This document shows positions 47,312-56,697 of a stretch of 64,000 nucleotides of DNA, piece by piece. The stretch covers positions 1 to 64,000 of the forward strand of contig MPMV01000014.1 of assembly GCA_002238685.1 (NCBI GenBank), in the 5' to 3' direction. Every line of letters starts with the position of its first letter. The stretch's first letter is position 1. The position numbers and the translations under genes were made by a program. The stretch is from a bacterium EF100-94H03 bin56. Its GTDB lineage: Bacteria > Pseudomonadota > Alphaproteobacteria > SP197. The notes under the pieces are model-generated. The model saw nothing but the letters and a program-made list of their open reading frames with translations. It ran no database searches and was not told the DNA's origin.

Positions 47312-48190
47312 ATGGACATCGCTGTCTTCCTGCAGACCTGCCTGAACGCGACCTATGCGTCGAGTTATCTGGCGCTCGTTGCGGTCGGCCTCGTCCTCAT
47401 CTTCGGCGTCATGCGGGTCGTGAACTTTGCCCACGGCGAACTCTACATGGCCGGTGCCTACTGCCTGTTCTGGGTGTTCTACCAGAACGAACTGCCTTTC
47501 TTTGCGGGCGTCGCGGTCGCGGTTCTCGTCGTGGCCGCGGTCGGACTCTTCCTGGAGAGAACCATGTTCCGGCCCATGAAGGACAACCCGCTCGGAGGTC
47601 TCATCTGCTCGATCGGCGCGCTGCTGGTCCTGCAGGCCGGCGCCGTCTCTCTCTTCGGCGTCCGCAAGAAGTCATTTGCCGGTCCCTACAATGAAGCCGT
47701 GACACTGTTCGGGGTCGACGCCCTGACCATTTCCGGCCAGCGTCTTGTCGTCATCGCCTTTGCCGTCATCCTCCTTGGAGCATTGTGGGCCTTCCTCCGG
47801 AAGAGCCGGTTCGGCTGGGCATTGCGTGCCGTCGCGCAGGATCCCGAGGCGGCGGCGCTGCAGGGAATCTCGATCAGCCGCATTTCGATGCTCGCGATGG
47901 TTCTCGGCGCCGCGCTGGCGGGAGCCGCCGGGGCGCTGACTGCCACCATCGTGCCGACGGGCCCCTACATGGGACATCCGGTCATCATTGGAGCCTTCAT
48001 CGTCATTATCGTCGGAGGTCTGGGCAGCCTTGAGGGTGCGATCATTGCATCCGTGCTCTATGCCTTTACCCATACTTTCGTCACCACGCTCTTTGATGGC
48101 ACGATTGCCGACATCACGGGCCTCGTGCTGATGCTCATCGTGCTCGTCGTGCGTCCGCACGGCCTTCTCGGCAAGCCGGAGCGCGCCTGA
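47312..48190 (+). CDS. Branched-chain amino acid/urea-type ABC permease (LivH family)
   Basis: This 292-residue membrane protein begins MDIAVFLQTCLNATYASSYL and carries LivH features: LIFGVMRVVNFAHGELYMAG near residue 32, RAVAQDPEAAALQGISISRI near residue 175 and IIVGGLGSLEGAIIASVLYA near residue 230. About eight helices are predicted. It pairs with the next gene, whose ATG shares a base with its TGA. Confidence 0.92.
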   Translation: MDIAVFLQTCLNATYASSYLALVAVGLVLIFGVMRVVNFAHGELYMAGAYCLFWVFYQNELPFFAGVAVAVLVVAAVGLFLERTMFRPMKDNPLGGLICSIGALLVLQAGAVSLFGVRKKSFAGPYNEAVTLFGVDALTISGQRLVVIAFAVILLGALWAFLRKSRFGWALRAVAQDPEAAALQGISISRISMLAMVLGAALAGAAGALTATIVPTGPYMGHPVIIGAFIVIIVGGLGSLEGAIIASVLYAFTHTFVTTLFDGTIADITGLVLMLIVLVVRPHGLLGKPERA

Positions 48191-49257
48191 TGATGGGTGT
48201 TGTCACTTACGCGATCTGGCTGGCGCTCATTGCGCTGTCGCTGGCGGCGGCGGCCCTCAGTCTTGATCCACAACTCGGTGGCCCGCACCGCCGCTGGTGG
48301 TGGCAGGGGCTCGCTCTCGCGTCGGCCGCCGTGCTTGCACTCTCACCCCACGTCGTGACCTTTTCGCAGCAGGAACTCCTCGTGTTCCTCACCATCAACA
48401 CCCTGGTCGTGGTGAGCTACCGGCTGCTTGCGCTGACCGGCGAGTTCTCGCTCGGCCATGTTGTCATGATGGGGTTCGGGGCCTACGCATCGGCCCTGCT
48501 CAGCAAGCAGCTCGCCATTCCCGTTCCGCTTTCGATCATCCTCGCCGCCGGTCTCACAGGCCTCGTCGCCTTCGTCCTGGCCTTTCCGCTGTTCCGCATG
48601 AAGGGGTTCTATTTCCTGATCGGGTCCTTTGCCGCAGGCGAGACCATCAGGTTGCTCTGGAAGGCCTTCATCGGTCCCAAGGGCATCTCCCGCATTCCCG
48701 GTGTTCCCGACATCGAGATCGGCGCCTGGGAGATCAATTTCTGGGAACCGGTCGCCTCGTACTACCTGATACTCGTGATCGCAGCCGTTTCCATCTGGAT
48801 CCTCTGGCGTATCGAGCATTCGCACGTCGGCCTGACCTTTCATGCCGTTCACTGGCGTGATCAGCTCGCCGGCGCGGTTGGTGTCAACACCTGGCGGACG
48901 AGGACCCAGGCCCTGGTCCTGGCGTCGTTCTTCGCCGGTCTCGCCGGCGCACTGCTGGCGCACTATATCACCACCGTCAATCCCAACCGCTTTGCGGTCC
49001 ACGAGATGGTGTTCGTGCTGATCTGGGTGATTGTCGGAGGCACGGCGACGATCTGGGGGCCCATCATCGGGCTCGTCACGCTGACCGCCATCAACGAGGT
49101 GCTGCTGCGGGATATCGGATACGACGAACTGCGCCCCCTTTTCTATGGCGTGCTCCTCGTTCTCGCCATGCTGTTTCTGCCGAACGGTCTCGAGACTCTG
49201 CCAGCACGCCTCGTCCGGCATTTCAGACGCGCGAAGCTCCTCGCATCACAGCGTTGA
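48190..49257 (+). CDS. Branched-chain amino acid/urea-type ABC permease (LivM family)
   Basis: This 355-residue permease has the LivM core: LLALTGEFSLGHVVMMGFGA near residue 80, GPKGISRIPGVPD near residue 162, the coupling-like region AVGVNTWRTRTQALVLASFF near residue 230 and FVLIWVIVGGTATIWGPIIG near residue 278. It has an extra N-terminal pair of helices. It is the last plus-strand gene of the importer; the two ATPases are encoded convergently downstream. Confidence 0.92.
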   Translation: MMGVVTYAIWLALIALSLAAAALSLDPQLGGPHRRWWWQGLALASAAVLALSPHVVTFSQQELLVFLTINTLVVVSYRLLALTGEFSLGHVVMMGFGAYASALLSKQLAIPVPLSIILAAGLTGLVAFVLAFPLFRMKGFYFLIGSFAAGETIRLLWKAFIGPKGISRIPGVPDIEIGAWEINFWEPVASYYLILVIAAVSIWILWRIEHSHVGLTFHAVHWRDQLAGAVGVNTWRTRTQALVLASFFAGLAGALLAHYITTVNPNRFAVHEMVFVLIWVIVGGTATIWGPIIGLVTLTAINEVLLRDIGYDELRPLFYGVLLVLAMLFLPNGLETLPARLVRHFRRAKLLASQR

Positions 49258-49921
49258 GGCGCCGCGCGGGGTCGAGCGTCGGCGGCACGAGCAGCGCTGC
49301 GGCGTAAAGGCGCGCTTCGTCGTCCCTGACCACCGGCGGGTGTTCGGCGAAGCGGTCGATCTCGCGGCCCCGCACGAGTTCTCCAAGCCAGTGCGCCATG
49401 GCCGCGGCCGCCGACTCGCGATGTCCGAAGGCATCGCGCCGGCAGGCCAGGGCCGCCTCCATCGCCTGCCGGTCTCCTCGACGGGCGGCACGTTCGGCCT
49501 CGACAAGGGCCATGCCCGCGCGCAGCATCTTGCGGCATCGCTGGCGCGCGATGTCGGGATAGACACCGCGATGTTTCGATTCGAGCCGCATGTGGAAGAG
49601 CGAGCTGCGGGCACGGACGCCCAGCGCCATCCTCTCGACCCAGGGACCGGCGGCCTGCCATGCCTCGAGTGCGGCTTCAAGCCCCGCTTCGACACCCTCC
49701 GGCCCCGGAGACATCAGGGCAAGAGCGTGCGACGTTGCCGCCCGCCTCGGGTCGTCCGGCTCGAAGCCCGAGGCCAGCACGTCGGCCTGACTGCAGCACG
49801 CTGCCGCATGGGCCGGATCATCGTCGAGCCATGCGGCGCGGGCTCCCGCCATCCAGTCCACCCACAGTTCGTCTCCCAGGCGCCAACCCGAGCGGTCTTC
49901 CCTAGCCTCCGAGGTAGGCAC
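49223..49921 (-). CDS. Hypothetical all-helical protein beside livF
   Basis: About 232 residues, soluble, rich in Ala, Arg and Glu, and probably a helical-repeat protein (for example LEAALEAWQAAGPWVERMAL and RQRCRKMLRAGMALVEAERA). I do not recognise a family. A GTG at 49921 overlaps the livF 3' end by 20 bases and would couple the two; the first internal Met is much later. The 3' end overlaps livM by 35 bases, tail to tail. Placement suggests it is transcribed with livG and livF. Confidence 0.55.
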   Translation of the reverse strand: MPTSEAREDRSGWRLGDELWVDWMAGARAAWLDDDPAHAAACCSQADVLASGFEPDDPRRAATSHALALMSPGPEGVEAGLEAALEAWQAAGPWVERMALGVRARSSLFHMRLESKHRGVYPDIARQRCRKMLRAGMALVEAERAARRGDRQAMEAALACRRDAFGHRESAAAAMAHWLGELVRGREIDRFAEHPPVVRDDEARLYAAALLVPPTLDPARRLNAVMRGASRV

Positions 49922-50612
49922 GGCGGACGTGTTCATTCTCGCGCAGCACATCGGTCGGTCCGTCCAGCGCGATGCGGCCGGTTTCAAGCACGTAGCCGTA
50001 ACTTGCCAGGTGAAGCGCCAGGCTGGCGTTCTGCTCGACGAGAATGACGGGAACGCCCTTCCGGTTGATATCGCCGATGATCGCGGCAATCTCCTGCACC
50101 ATCAGGGGCGCCAGCCCGATCGAGGGCTCGTCCATCAGCAGCAGCCGTGGCGCCGCCATCAGGGCGCGCCCCATGGCCAGCATCTGCTGTTCACCGCCCG
50201 ACAATGTCTTGGCGTACTGGCCACGCCGCTCGCGCAACCGTGGAAAGTGGCCGTAAACCATGTCGAGATCGGACCGGACCGACGGGCCGTCATGGCGGAG
50301 ATAGGCGCCTGTCATCAGGTTTTCCAGGACCGTCAGTTCCGGAAAGACGCGGCGGCCTTCGGGGACATGGGCGATGCCGCGGGCGACAATACGGTCGGGC
50401 TCGAGTCCGTCGATTCTCTCGCCTTCGAACATGATCGTCCCCGCGGTGGGACGATTGAGCCCGGACAGGGTTCGCAGGGTCGTCGACTTTCCAGCTCCGT
50501 TGGCGCCGATCAGGGTGATGATGTCTGCCGCCTGCAACCGGATGTCGATTCCCTTGATGGCCTGGACCTTGCCATAGTGAACCTCGAGTCCCGTCACCTC
50601 CAGGAGAGTCAC
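49902..50612 (-). CDS. Branched-chain amino acid/urea-type ABC ATPase (LivF family)
   Basis: This 236-residue ATPase starts at GTG 50612 (VTLLEVTGLEVHYGKVQAIK), overlapping the livG stop by four bases. It has Walker A GANGAGKST, signature LSGGEQQMLAMGRALMAAPR, Walker B LLLMDEPSIGLAP and the H-loop LVEQN, with VPEGRRVFPELTV typical of LivF. The longer frame upstream is shadow. It should energise the permeases at 47.3-49.3 kb. Confidence 0.93.
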   Translation of the reverse strand: MTLLEVTGLEVHYGKVQAIKGIDIRLQAADIITLIGANGAGKSTTLRTLSGLNRPTAGTIMFEGERIDGLEPDRIVARGIAHVPEGRRVFPELTVLENLMTGAYLRHDGPSVRSDLDMVYGHFPRLRERRGQYAKTLSGGEQQMLAMGRALMAAPRLLLMDEPSIGLAPLMVQEIAAIIGDINRKGVPVILVEQNASLALHLASYGYVLETGRIALDGPTDVLRENEHVRRAYLGG

Positions 50613-51388
50613 GCCACGCCCTCGATCGGGGTCCCGAGATAGGCATCGACAACCTCGGGATTGGCGCGGATCGCCTCGGGGTCTCCCTCGGCAAGAAGGG
50701 TGCCGAAGTTGAGCACGGTGATCGTCTCGCACAGACCCATGACGGCCTGCATGTCATGCTCGACGAGGAGAATGGTGACCCCTCGGTCCCGCACCTGGCG
50801 CACGAGATTCATCATGCGGCGTGTCTCGTCCGGATTCATGCCCGTGAACGGCTCGTCGAGCAGGAGCAGTCGCGGCTCTGCGGCCAGCGCGACGGCGACC
50901 CCCAGAGTGCGCTGAAGCCCATGGGGGAGATTTGCGCACGATTCATCGGAGACTCCGTCGAGACCCATGAATGCGAGGATCTCCTCCACCCGGGCCAGGG
51001 CCTCCTCCTGGCGTTCCCGCTGCCGGCCGAGGAGGACGCTCACGAGCCCGATCCTTGCGCCGAGATGGCAACCGGCGAGAACATTCTCGGCGACAGTGAG
51101 TTCGTGGAACAGGGTCGTCGCCTGGAACGTGCGAACCAGGCCCAGTGCGGCGATGGCATGGGTCGCCATGCCCGAGATGTCTCGTCCGGCGTAGATCACG
51201 CGTCCCCTCGTTGGCCTGTAGAAGCCGGAGATCACGTTGAAGGTCGTGGTCTTGCCGGCGCCGTTTGGCCCGATGAGTCCGTGGATCGCGCCTTCCTTCA
51301 CGGTGAAGGTGAGGTTGTCGACCGCCGTCAGGCCGCCGAATCGCCGTGTCAGGCCCTCGATGTTCAGCACGGCTGCCTGCTGTCCCAC
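50609..51388 (-). CDS. Branched-chain amino acid/urea-type ABC ATPase (LivG family)
   Basis: This 259-residue ATPase has Walker A GPNGAGKTT, the LivG-type RTFQATTLFHELTVAENVLA near residue 85, a signature region altered to LPHGLQRTLGVAVALAAEPR (LPHG where LSxG is usual, common in LivG), Walker B LLLLDEPFTGMNPDE and the H-loop LVEHDM. It is first in the minus-strand pair, opposite in direction to the binding protein and permease genes it serves. Confidence 0.93.
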   Translation of the reverse strand: MGQQAAVLNIEGLTRRFGGLTAVDNLTFTVKEGAIHGLIGPNGAGKTTTFNVISGFYRPTRGRVIYAGRDISGMATHAIAALGLVRTFQATTLFHELTVAENVLAGCHLGARIGLVSVLLGRQRERQEEALARVEEILAFMGLDGVSDESCANLPHGLQRTLGVAVALAAEPRLLLLDEPFTGMNPDETRRMMNLVRQVRDRGVTILLVEHDMQAVMGLCETITVLNFGTLLAEGDPEAIRANPEVVDAYLGTPIEGVA

Positions 51389-51579
51389 GGATCCACCTTG
51401 CCGGGCATGTCAACCAGCAGCTCCATCATTGTCCAGAAGCGACTGTTCCGTACGCCAACCACGTCATCAAGGGGCCTCCTTACGACAATGCATGTGATTC
51501 CGGCGCGAGCCGTCGGACCCTGCGATGCGACTATAGCCGAAAACCGGCGTCCGAGCCCGAATCGGATGTGCCCGGCTGA

Positions 51580-52314
51580 TCATGCATCGACGACGCCACG
51601 GCCCAGAAGCGCCGGCAGGTCGTCGATGGCGTCGATGACGATGTCGAAGAACGGCTCCTGATCCTGCGTCATTGTGCCTGCGGCGCGCACGCCGATGGCC
51701 GCTCCGAATCCTGCGGCCCTGGTCATCAGGGCATCGACGATCGAATCGCCGACCATGAGGACACGCTCGGGCGGGATCCCGGTCTGTTCACAAAACGCCA
51801 GTCCCATGCCCGGATCGGGCTTTGCCCCGTGCCCGGCATCGGCGCCGCAGTGGAAGGCAAGGTCGTCGGCAAGGTCGCGGTAATCGACCGTCCGCTGCAT
51901 CTTGCGTGTGCTGTCGTTCGTGGCCGCGCCCAGAATGTAGCCCTGCCTGCGAAGGGACCCCAGAAGTGCCTTCACATCGGTGACGGGCACAGGATCGCGC
52001 GTCGAGGCTTCGGCAAACACCTTCAGCAGCGTGGATTCGAGATCGCCCGGCACATTGTTGTCCAGGACTGTTCTCCAGGCGTCGATGATGTCGAGCACCG
52101 TGCCTGTGAGGAGCGTGGCATCCGGATCGAATGTTCCCGTGGCGCGATGATAACCGGTCTTGCGCAACATGGCGTCGGCAAGGAGGGGTTGTCCGGCACG
52201 CGTCGCCAGTTGGCGCGCGGCGTCTTCCCAGGCCGGAAGCCACATCGGATCCATTTCGATCTGCGTTCCGTCCTTGTCGAACAGGATGCCCCCGATGGCG
52301 CTCAAGTCGATCAT
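51580..52314 (-). CDS. HAD-superfamily hydrolase (phosphatase-like)
   Basis: This 244-residue protein starts at ATG 52314 (MIDLSAIGGILFDKDGTQIE). HAD motif I is FDKDGT, motif II is the Thr/Ser region GAATNDS near residue 130, the motif III Lys is in GAKPDPGMGLAFCE and motif IV is VLMVGDSIVDALM. An alpha-helical cap lies between motifs I and II, as in phosphoglycolate phosphatase-like members. The same frame is open upstream to 52572 with partly protein-like sequence, so a longer product is possible. The substrate is unknown. Confidence 0.85.
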   Translation of the reverse strand: MIDLSAIGGILFDKDGTQIEMDPMWLPAWEDAARQLATRAGQPLLADAMLRKTGYHRATGTFDPDATLLTGTVLDIIDAWRTVLDNNVPGDLESTLLKVFAEASTRDPVPVTDVKALLGSLRRQGYILGAATNDSTRKMQRTVDYRDLADDLAFHCGADAGHGAKPDPGMGLAFCEQTGIPPERVLMVGDSIVDALMTRAAGFGAAIGVRAAGTMTQDQEPFFDIVIDAIDDLPALLGRGVVDA

Positions 52315-52722
52315 GCGGTCACACTCGGTGTCAGCATGTGCATTCGGGTCCCCTGAAGTGTTCCGACGATCGGCCCGCAGTCTGGCTTCAACCCATGCAC
52401 GTGTCACGGGATCGTGCAGCGCCCGGATTGCGTCAGTGCCGGACGGCGCCAGCGTCCCGAAGAGGTGGCGTGTCAGAAATGCGCCCCGGCACCCGGCCCC
52501 ATGTCCGTGAATCCCGGGTGGAGGGATGTGCGCCAGGCATCTTGCCGATGCTCCCCAAGGCGGCGTGCTCAAGGATGGGTCGGGTCACCCGCTTAACCGT
52601 GAGTGCCGGTCCCGGCCAGGTGTCACTGTGCCCGATCGTCCGCCGGCGCGACGACACGTCTTCCTGCCCTTGCGCGTGCACGTCATGCCTTCAAGTAGGG
52701 TTCGTGTCCCGGAATGTCCTGC
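52315..52722 (-). other. Gap with possible gene remnant
   Basis: About 408 bases. On the minus strand, in frame with the HAD gene, the stretch RHLFGTLAPSGTDAIRALHD and TRAWVEARLRADRRN at about 52350-52480 looks coding but matches no family I know. It is either an N-terminal extension of the HAD protein or the end of a lost gene. Nothing else is supported. Confidence 0.3.
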
Positions 52723-53211
52723 TCATTGCCAGCCTGACCGTTGGCGCTGCACGTAGTCATCGGCGGCTTCGTTGGCCCAGAGACCCTTTCCAAGTCCGCA
52801 TAGCGCCAGGATGGGGTCCAGGGTGTCTGCGCCAGTCCGGGGAACGTACTCGGCAACGTACCAGTCGAGGAGTTCGCCGTGGCCTATCGGAATTTCATGG
52901 CGTTTCGGCATGTGCTCTCCGGCCGCCCTGCCGGGGTGGCAGGGGTCCCCCGGGCGAAACAGACGCCGGCGGCCGGACCGCGTTTCGAGGAGCATGCGAT
53001 AGCGTCCAGGATTGGGAGGCTTGTTGGCGACGCAATGGAGACAGACATGGACCCTGACCCCGGGCCGCAGCGGCCGATGACCGGTCACGTTGGCGGTCTC
53101 CGCCTGTTCCATGATCTCGTTGATGGTGAAGTCCTCTCTCTCGGGATGATTGCGGTGAAGGCTCGCGGCGGCGAGCCAGACTTCATCGGCAACATGGATG
53201 TTCTCCGACAT
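52723..53211 (-). CDS. Conserved hypothetical protein (162 aa)
   Basis: The product starts at ATG 53211 (MSENIHVADEVWLAAASLHR). It contains RPGVRVHVCLHCVANKPPNP followed by GRYRMLLETRSGRRRLFRPG, then a C-terminal half around LLDWYVAEYVPR. This pattern recalls a widespread family of uncharacterised proteins in soil bacteria; I cannot name a function. A Cys-His pair (HVCLHC) could bind metal. It is soluble, with no signal peptide. No partner gene is evident upstream. Confidence 0.6.
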   Translation of the reverse strand: MSENIHVADEVWLAAASLHRNHPEREDFTINEIMEQAETANVTGHRPLRPGVRVHVCLHCVANKPPNPGRYRMLLETRSGRRRLFRPGDPCHPGRAAGEHMPKRHEIPIGHGELLDWYVAEYVPRTGADTLDPILALCGLGKGLWANEAADDYVQRQRSGWQ

Positions 53212-53543
53212 GTCCGGATTTCCCTGTCTTGAACACCAGGATCGACGGGATGAGCCTCGTGTACAGTACTCTTGAAGTTCATTAGCCGGATAGTCCTGTT
53301 GAGGGATACTTGCCATCGATAACGTTGAGTTCGAGGTGTGCCTCACCCGCTGCCTTCCACCACATGAATGCGGCCATGGTCACCGCCGATCTCTCGTGCC
53401 GTCGGTCCGCCTCATCCGGAAGCCACAGAAGACTCACCGACCGGTTCGCCCGGGATGAGGGAGCGTGCAATAGTCCCCAACAAGGCGACATGACCGGAGG
53501 CAGAGCCTCGGGCATGAGCCTCCGGTGACTGGTGGCGTGCGGC
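53212..53543. other. Gap between hypothetical gene and GMC oxidoreductase
   Basis: About 332 bases, expected to hold the two divergent promoters. A minus-strand frame at 53282-53545 has a protein-like tail (AAFMWWKAAGEAHLELNVID) but no family and no clear start; I do not call it a gene. Confidence 0.35.
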
Positions 53544-55187
53544 ATGAAGGCTTGTGACTACATCATCATTGGCGCGGGCTCCGCGGGCTGCGTGCTCGCC
53601 AACAGGCTCAGTGCCGACGGGCGTCACTCCGTTCTCCTTCTTGAGGCAGGCCCGATGGATCGCCACCTGATGATCCACATTCCGGCCGGATTCTACAGCG
53701 CCTACAAGGATCCCCGAATCAACTGGAACTACCTGACGGAGCCCGAATCCGGGCTTCGCGGCCGTCAGGTGGAGATGCCACGGGGCAAGGTGGTCGGCGG
53801 TTCGTCGTCGATCAACGGCATGGTCTACATGCGGGGACATCCACTGGATTACGACCTGTGGGCAGACGAACTCGGCCTTGAGGCATGGCGTTACGCAGAC
53901 TGCCTTCCCTACTTCAGGGCAGGAGAGACCAGCGATCGCGGGGCCAGCGACTGGAGGGGCGGCGACGGACCGCTGGGCGTAACGAAGGGCACTTCCGACA
54001 ATCCGCTCTATCACGCCTTCCTCGAGGCTGGCGCGATGGCCGGTCACGGCACGACCGACGATCCCAACGGCTACGAGCCGGAAGGAGTCTCCCGACTTGA
54101 CCGCACCACCCGGAGCGGGCGCCGGTGCAGCGCCGCCATGGCCCACCTGCATCCGTCGCTTTCGCGCGCCAACCTCACTCTTATCACACGCGCAACGGTC
54201 GAACGGATTGCCGTCAGCGGAAATCGTGCTTGCGCGGTCACGTTCTCTCACGGTGGAGAAAGCCGCACGGTCGAGGCCGAAAGGGAGGTGATCCTGTCCG
54301 GCGGGGCCTTAAACTCACCCCAGATCCTCATGCTGTCGGGCATCGGACCGGCCGACCATCTGCGCGAGCATGGCATCGAGGTCCGGTGCGATCTTCCGGG
54401 AGTCGGCCAGAACCTGCAGGACCATGTCTCGGTCGCGATCACGTGGGCATGCACCCGCTCGTTTCCGGTGCACCGGGTCGACCGTCCGCTCAACAGGCTG
54501 CTTGCGGGCGCCGGATGGTTCCTGACGCGCGGGGGGCTTGCCGCGTCCAACCACTTCGAGGCCGGTGGCCTCATTCGAGGCAATCCGGACGTCGCCTATC
54601 CCAACCTGCAGTACCACTTCGGGCCGATCGGCTACGAGCACGAAGGAACGAAGCTCAGGCTGAAGCAGGCGTTCATGCTCCAGGTCGATCAGCTCAGGCC
54701 GAGAAGCCGGGGGCACGTGGCTCTGAAGTCCGCCGATCCCGGTGCAAGCCCGGCGATGTTCTTTCGCTATCTCAGCAATTCCCATGATCTGCGGGAACTC
54801 GTCGAGGCCGTCAGGAAGATGCGGGATCTCGTCGCTCAGCCGGCGTTCGGCGAACTGCGTGGTGCCGAACTCACGCCCGGACCCGACGTGCAGACAGACG
54901 CGGAGGTCGCAGAGGCGGTGCGTGCCCTGGCCACAACGGATTTCCATCCCTGCGGAACCTGCCGCATGGGCCATGGCGCCGATGCCGTGGTCGATTCAGA
55001 ACTCAGGGTTCACGGCATGGAAGCCCTGCGAGTGGTCGACGCCTCGGTCATGCCGCGCGTGGTCAGCGGCAATCTCAATGCGCCGACCCAGATGATCGCC
55101 TCGCGGGCCGCCGACTGGATTCTCGGCACGCCGCAGCTTGAGCCCTTCGAGGCTCGTTTCGCATTCAGGAAGGCGGATCCGGAATGA
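53544..55187 (+). CDS. GMC-family FAD oxidoreductase (choline dehydrogenase-like)
   Basis: This 547-residue flavoprotein starts at ATG 53544 (MKACDYIIIGAGSAGCVLAN) with the dinucleotide-binding GxGxxG and LLLEAGP. GMC signature one is GKVVGGSSSINGMVYMRGHP near residue 85, and signature two is GGALNSPQILMLSGIGPADH near residue 255. The catalytic His is in HPCGTCRMG near residue 472 and the second active-site residue (Asn) is in GNLNAPTQMIASRAAD near residue 515. It oxidises an alcohol; choline is possible, but many relatives act on other alcohols. It precedes the M20-type gene by 82 bases. Confidence 0.92.
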   Translation: MKACDYIIIGAGSAGCVLANRLSADGRHSVLLLEAGPMDRHLMIHIPAGFYSAYKDPRINWNYLTEPESGLRGRQVEMPRGKVVGGSSSINGMVYMRGHPLDYDLWADELGLEAWRYADCLPYFRAGETSDRGASDWRGGDGPLGVTKGTSDNPLYHAFLEAGAMAGHGTTDDPNGYEPEGVSRLDRTTRSGRRCSAAMAHLHPSLSRANLTLITRATVERIAVSGNRACAVTFSHGGESRTVEAEREVILSGGALNSPQILMLSGIGPADHLREHGIEVRCDLPGVGQNLQDHVSVAITWACTRSFPVHRVDRPLNRLLAGAGWFLTRGGLAASNHFEAGGLIRGNPDVAYPNLQYHFGPIGYEHEGTKLRLKQAFMLQVDQLRPRSRGHVALKSADPGASPAMFFRYLSNSHDLRELVEAVRKMRDLVAQPAFGELRGAELTPGPDVQTDAEVAEAVRALATTDFHPCGTCRMGHGADAVVDSELRVHGMEALRVVDASVMPRVVSGNLNAPTQMIASRAADWILGTPQLEPFEARFAFRKADPE

Positions 55188-55269
55188 CCGCGGTCCCTTG
55201 CCGATTGCATCGTCGCCAATGTGCCCGACCGGATCACGGCATCCGGTAGCCTGAACCAGGGAGGAACCC

Positions 55270-56550
55270 ATGGACATATCTGACGCCAAACGCTCGGCAC
55301 TCGACTGGGTCGATGGCCATCGTCAATCGCTCTCCGACTGGCACACGACAATCTGGGACCTTCATGAGCCGGCCTGGCGGGAGTACCGGTCGGCGGCCTG
55401 GTACGTCGATCGCCTGCGCCGCGAGGGATTCGAGGTCGAGGAAGGATCCGGGGGCATGCCGACTGCCTTCTGCGCCACCTGGTCCAACGGTGACGGACCG
55501 ACGATCGGCTCCTATGCGGAGTACGACGCTGTTCCCGGCAACAACCAGGATCGCGTTCCCTGGCGCAAGCTGCGTGACGGCACCCATCATGCCGCCGCCG
55601 GACACACCGATCCCCACTCCGCCCTCGGTGTGTCGGCTCTGGGTGGCGTTCTGGCGGCCAAGGCGGCGATGGAACGGCACGGCACCGGAGGGCGGCTGAA
55701 GTTCATGGGCGAACCGGCGGAGAAGGTGTGCGGATCCAAGCCTGTCCATGCGGCGAAGGGTTACTACGACGACATGGACGCGGCGGTCTCGTTTCATCCT
55801 TCTTACGGGACCCTGCGCACCAACACCTGCATTCTCGACACCCACTGCGGCAGCTACTGGAGCCGCATCTACAGCTTCATCTGCGATTCCCCGGAGACGT
55901 GGCGGAGCGTCGGCGCCCCCGGTCCATCGACCTCCCACACCATCGCCCGGGCGCCCGGGGCCAATGATGCGCTGTGCCTGATGTACACGACCACCAAGTA
56001 CACGAAGGAGTCGATGCTGCCGCACACGGGCACGTGGACACTGAACGAAGCACTGCTGGCGACCGGCAATGCGACGAGTGACAACCTGGCGCCGCGGTTC
56101 AGCCAGATCCAGTACTCCTGGAGGTCGCCGACGCTGGAGATGCAGCAGCGAATCGCCGATGTGCTCGACCGGAATGCCGAACATGTCGCCGCCATGACCC
56201 ACTGCCGCCTGGAATCTCACTGGGTGACGCGTACGCGGGTAGGGTTGCCCAACCACGCGATGGCCCGTCTCGCCTATGCGAATCTCGAGCTGGTCGGCGG
56301 ACCGCAATGGGATGACGAGGCCAGGTCCTTCTGCCGGGAACTGCAGAAGAATCTGGGGATCGAACCCGTGGAGGAGCCGATCCTCGCCGAGATGACGGAT
56401 CTCTGCCGTCCGGAGGAGGGTGAGGCGCAACTGCGCGCCATCCTGCCGCCGTGGCAGCTCAACTACACCTCCGACGACTACGTCGACTGGACATGGCATA
56501 CGCCCACGGTTCGGCTGATCGTCGGCCGCTGCACCCTGACGGGTCACTGA
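55270..56550 (+). pseudogene. M20-type amidohydrolase (AbgB-like), C-terminally truncated
   Basis: The 426 residues match the aminobenzoyl-glutamate hydrolase B-like branch of M20 peptidases: GDGPTIGSYAEYDAVPGNNQ, HHAAAGHTDPHSALGVSAL (metal-binding His), GEPAEKVCGSKPVHAAKGYY, and YTSDDYVDWTWHTPTVRLIV near the end. Family members continue for some 50 or more residues after that point; here the frame stops at 56550 with CTLTGH. The missing segment normally carries the last part of the catalytic domain. The truncation coincides with the start of plasmid-like genes, so insertion of the element probably cut the gene. Whether it is still active is unknown. Confidence 0.75.
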
Positions 56551-56697
56551 TCTGCCCACCCTATAATGCAGCGGTTTCATGCCCGTCATGATACCGATGC
56601 GGTCGGCGGGTGGCAATGGCTTAAACCAACCCGCTGATTCCACGCCCTTGTCGAGCGCGCCCAACGTCAACGGGGGCGGCGCACGAACAGGAATCAC

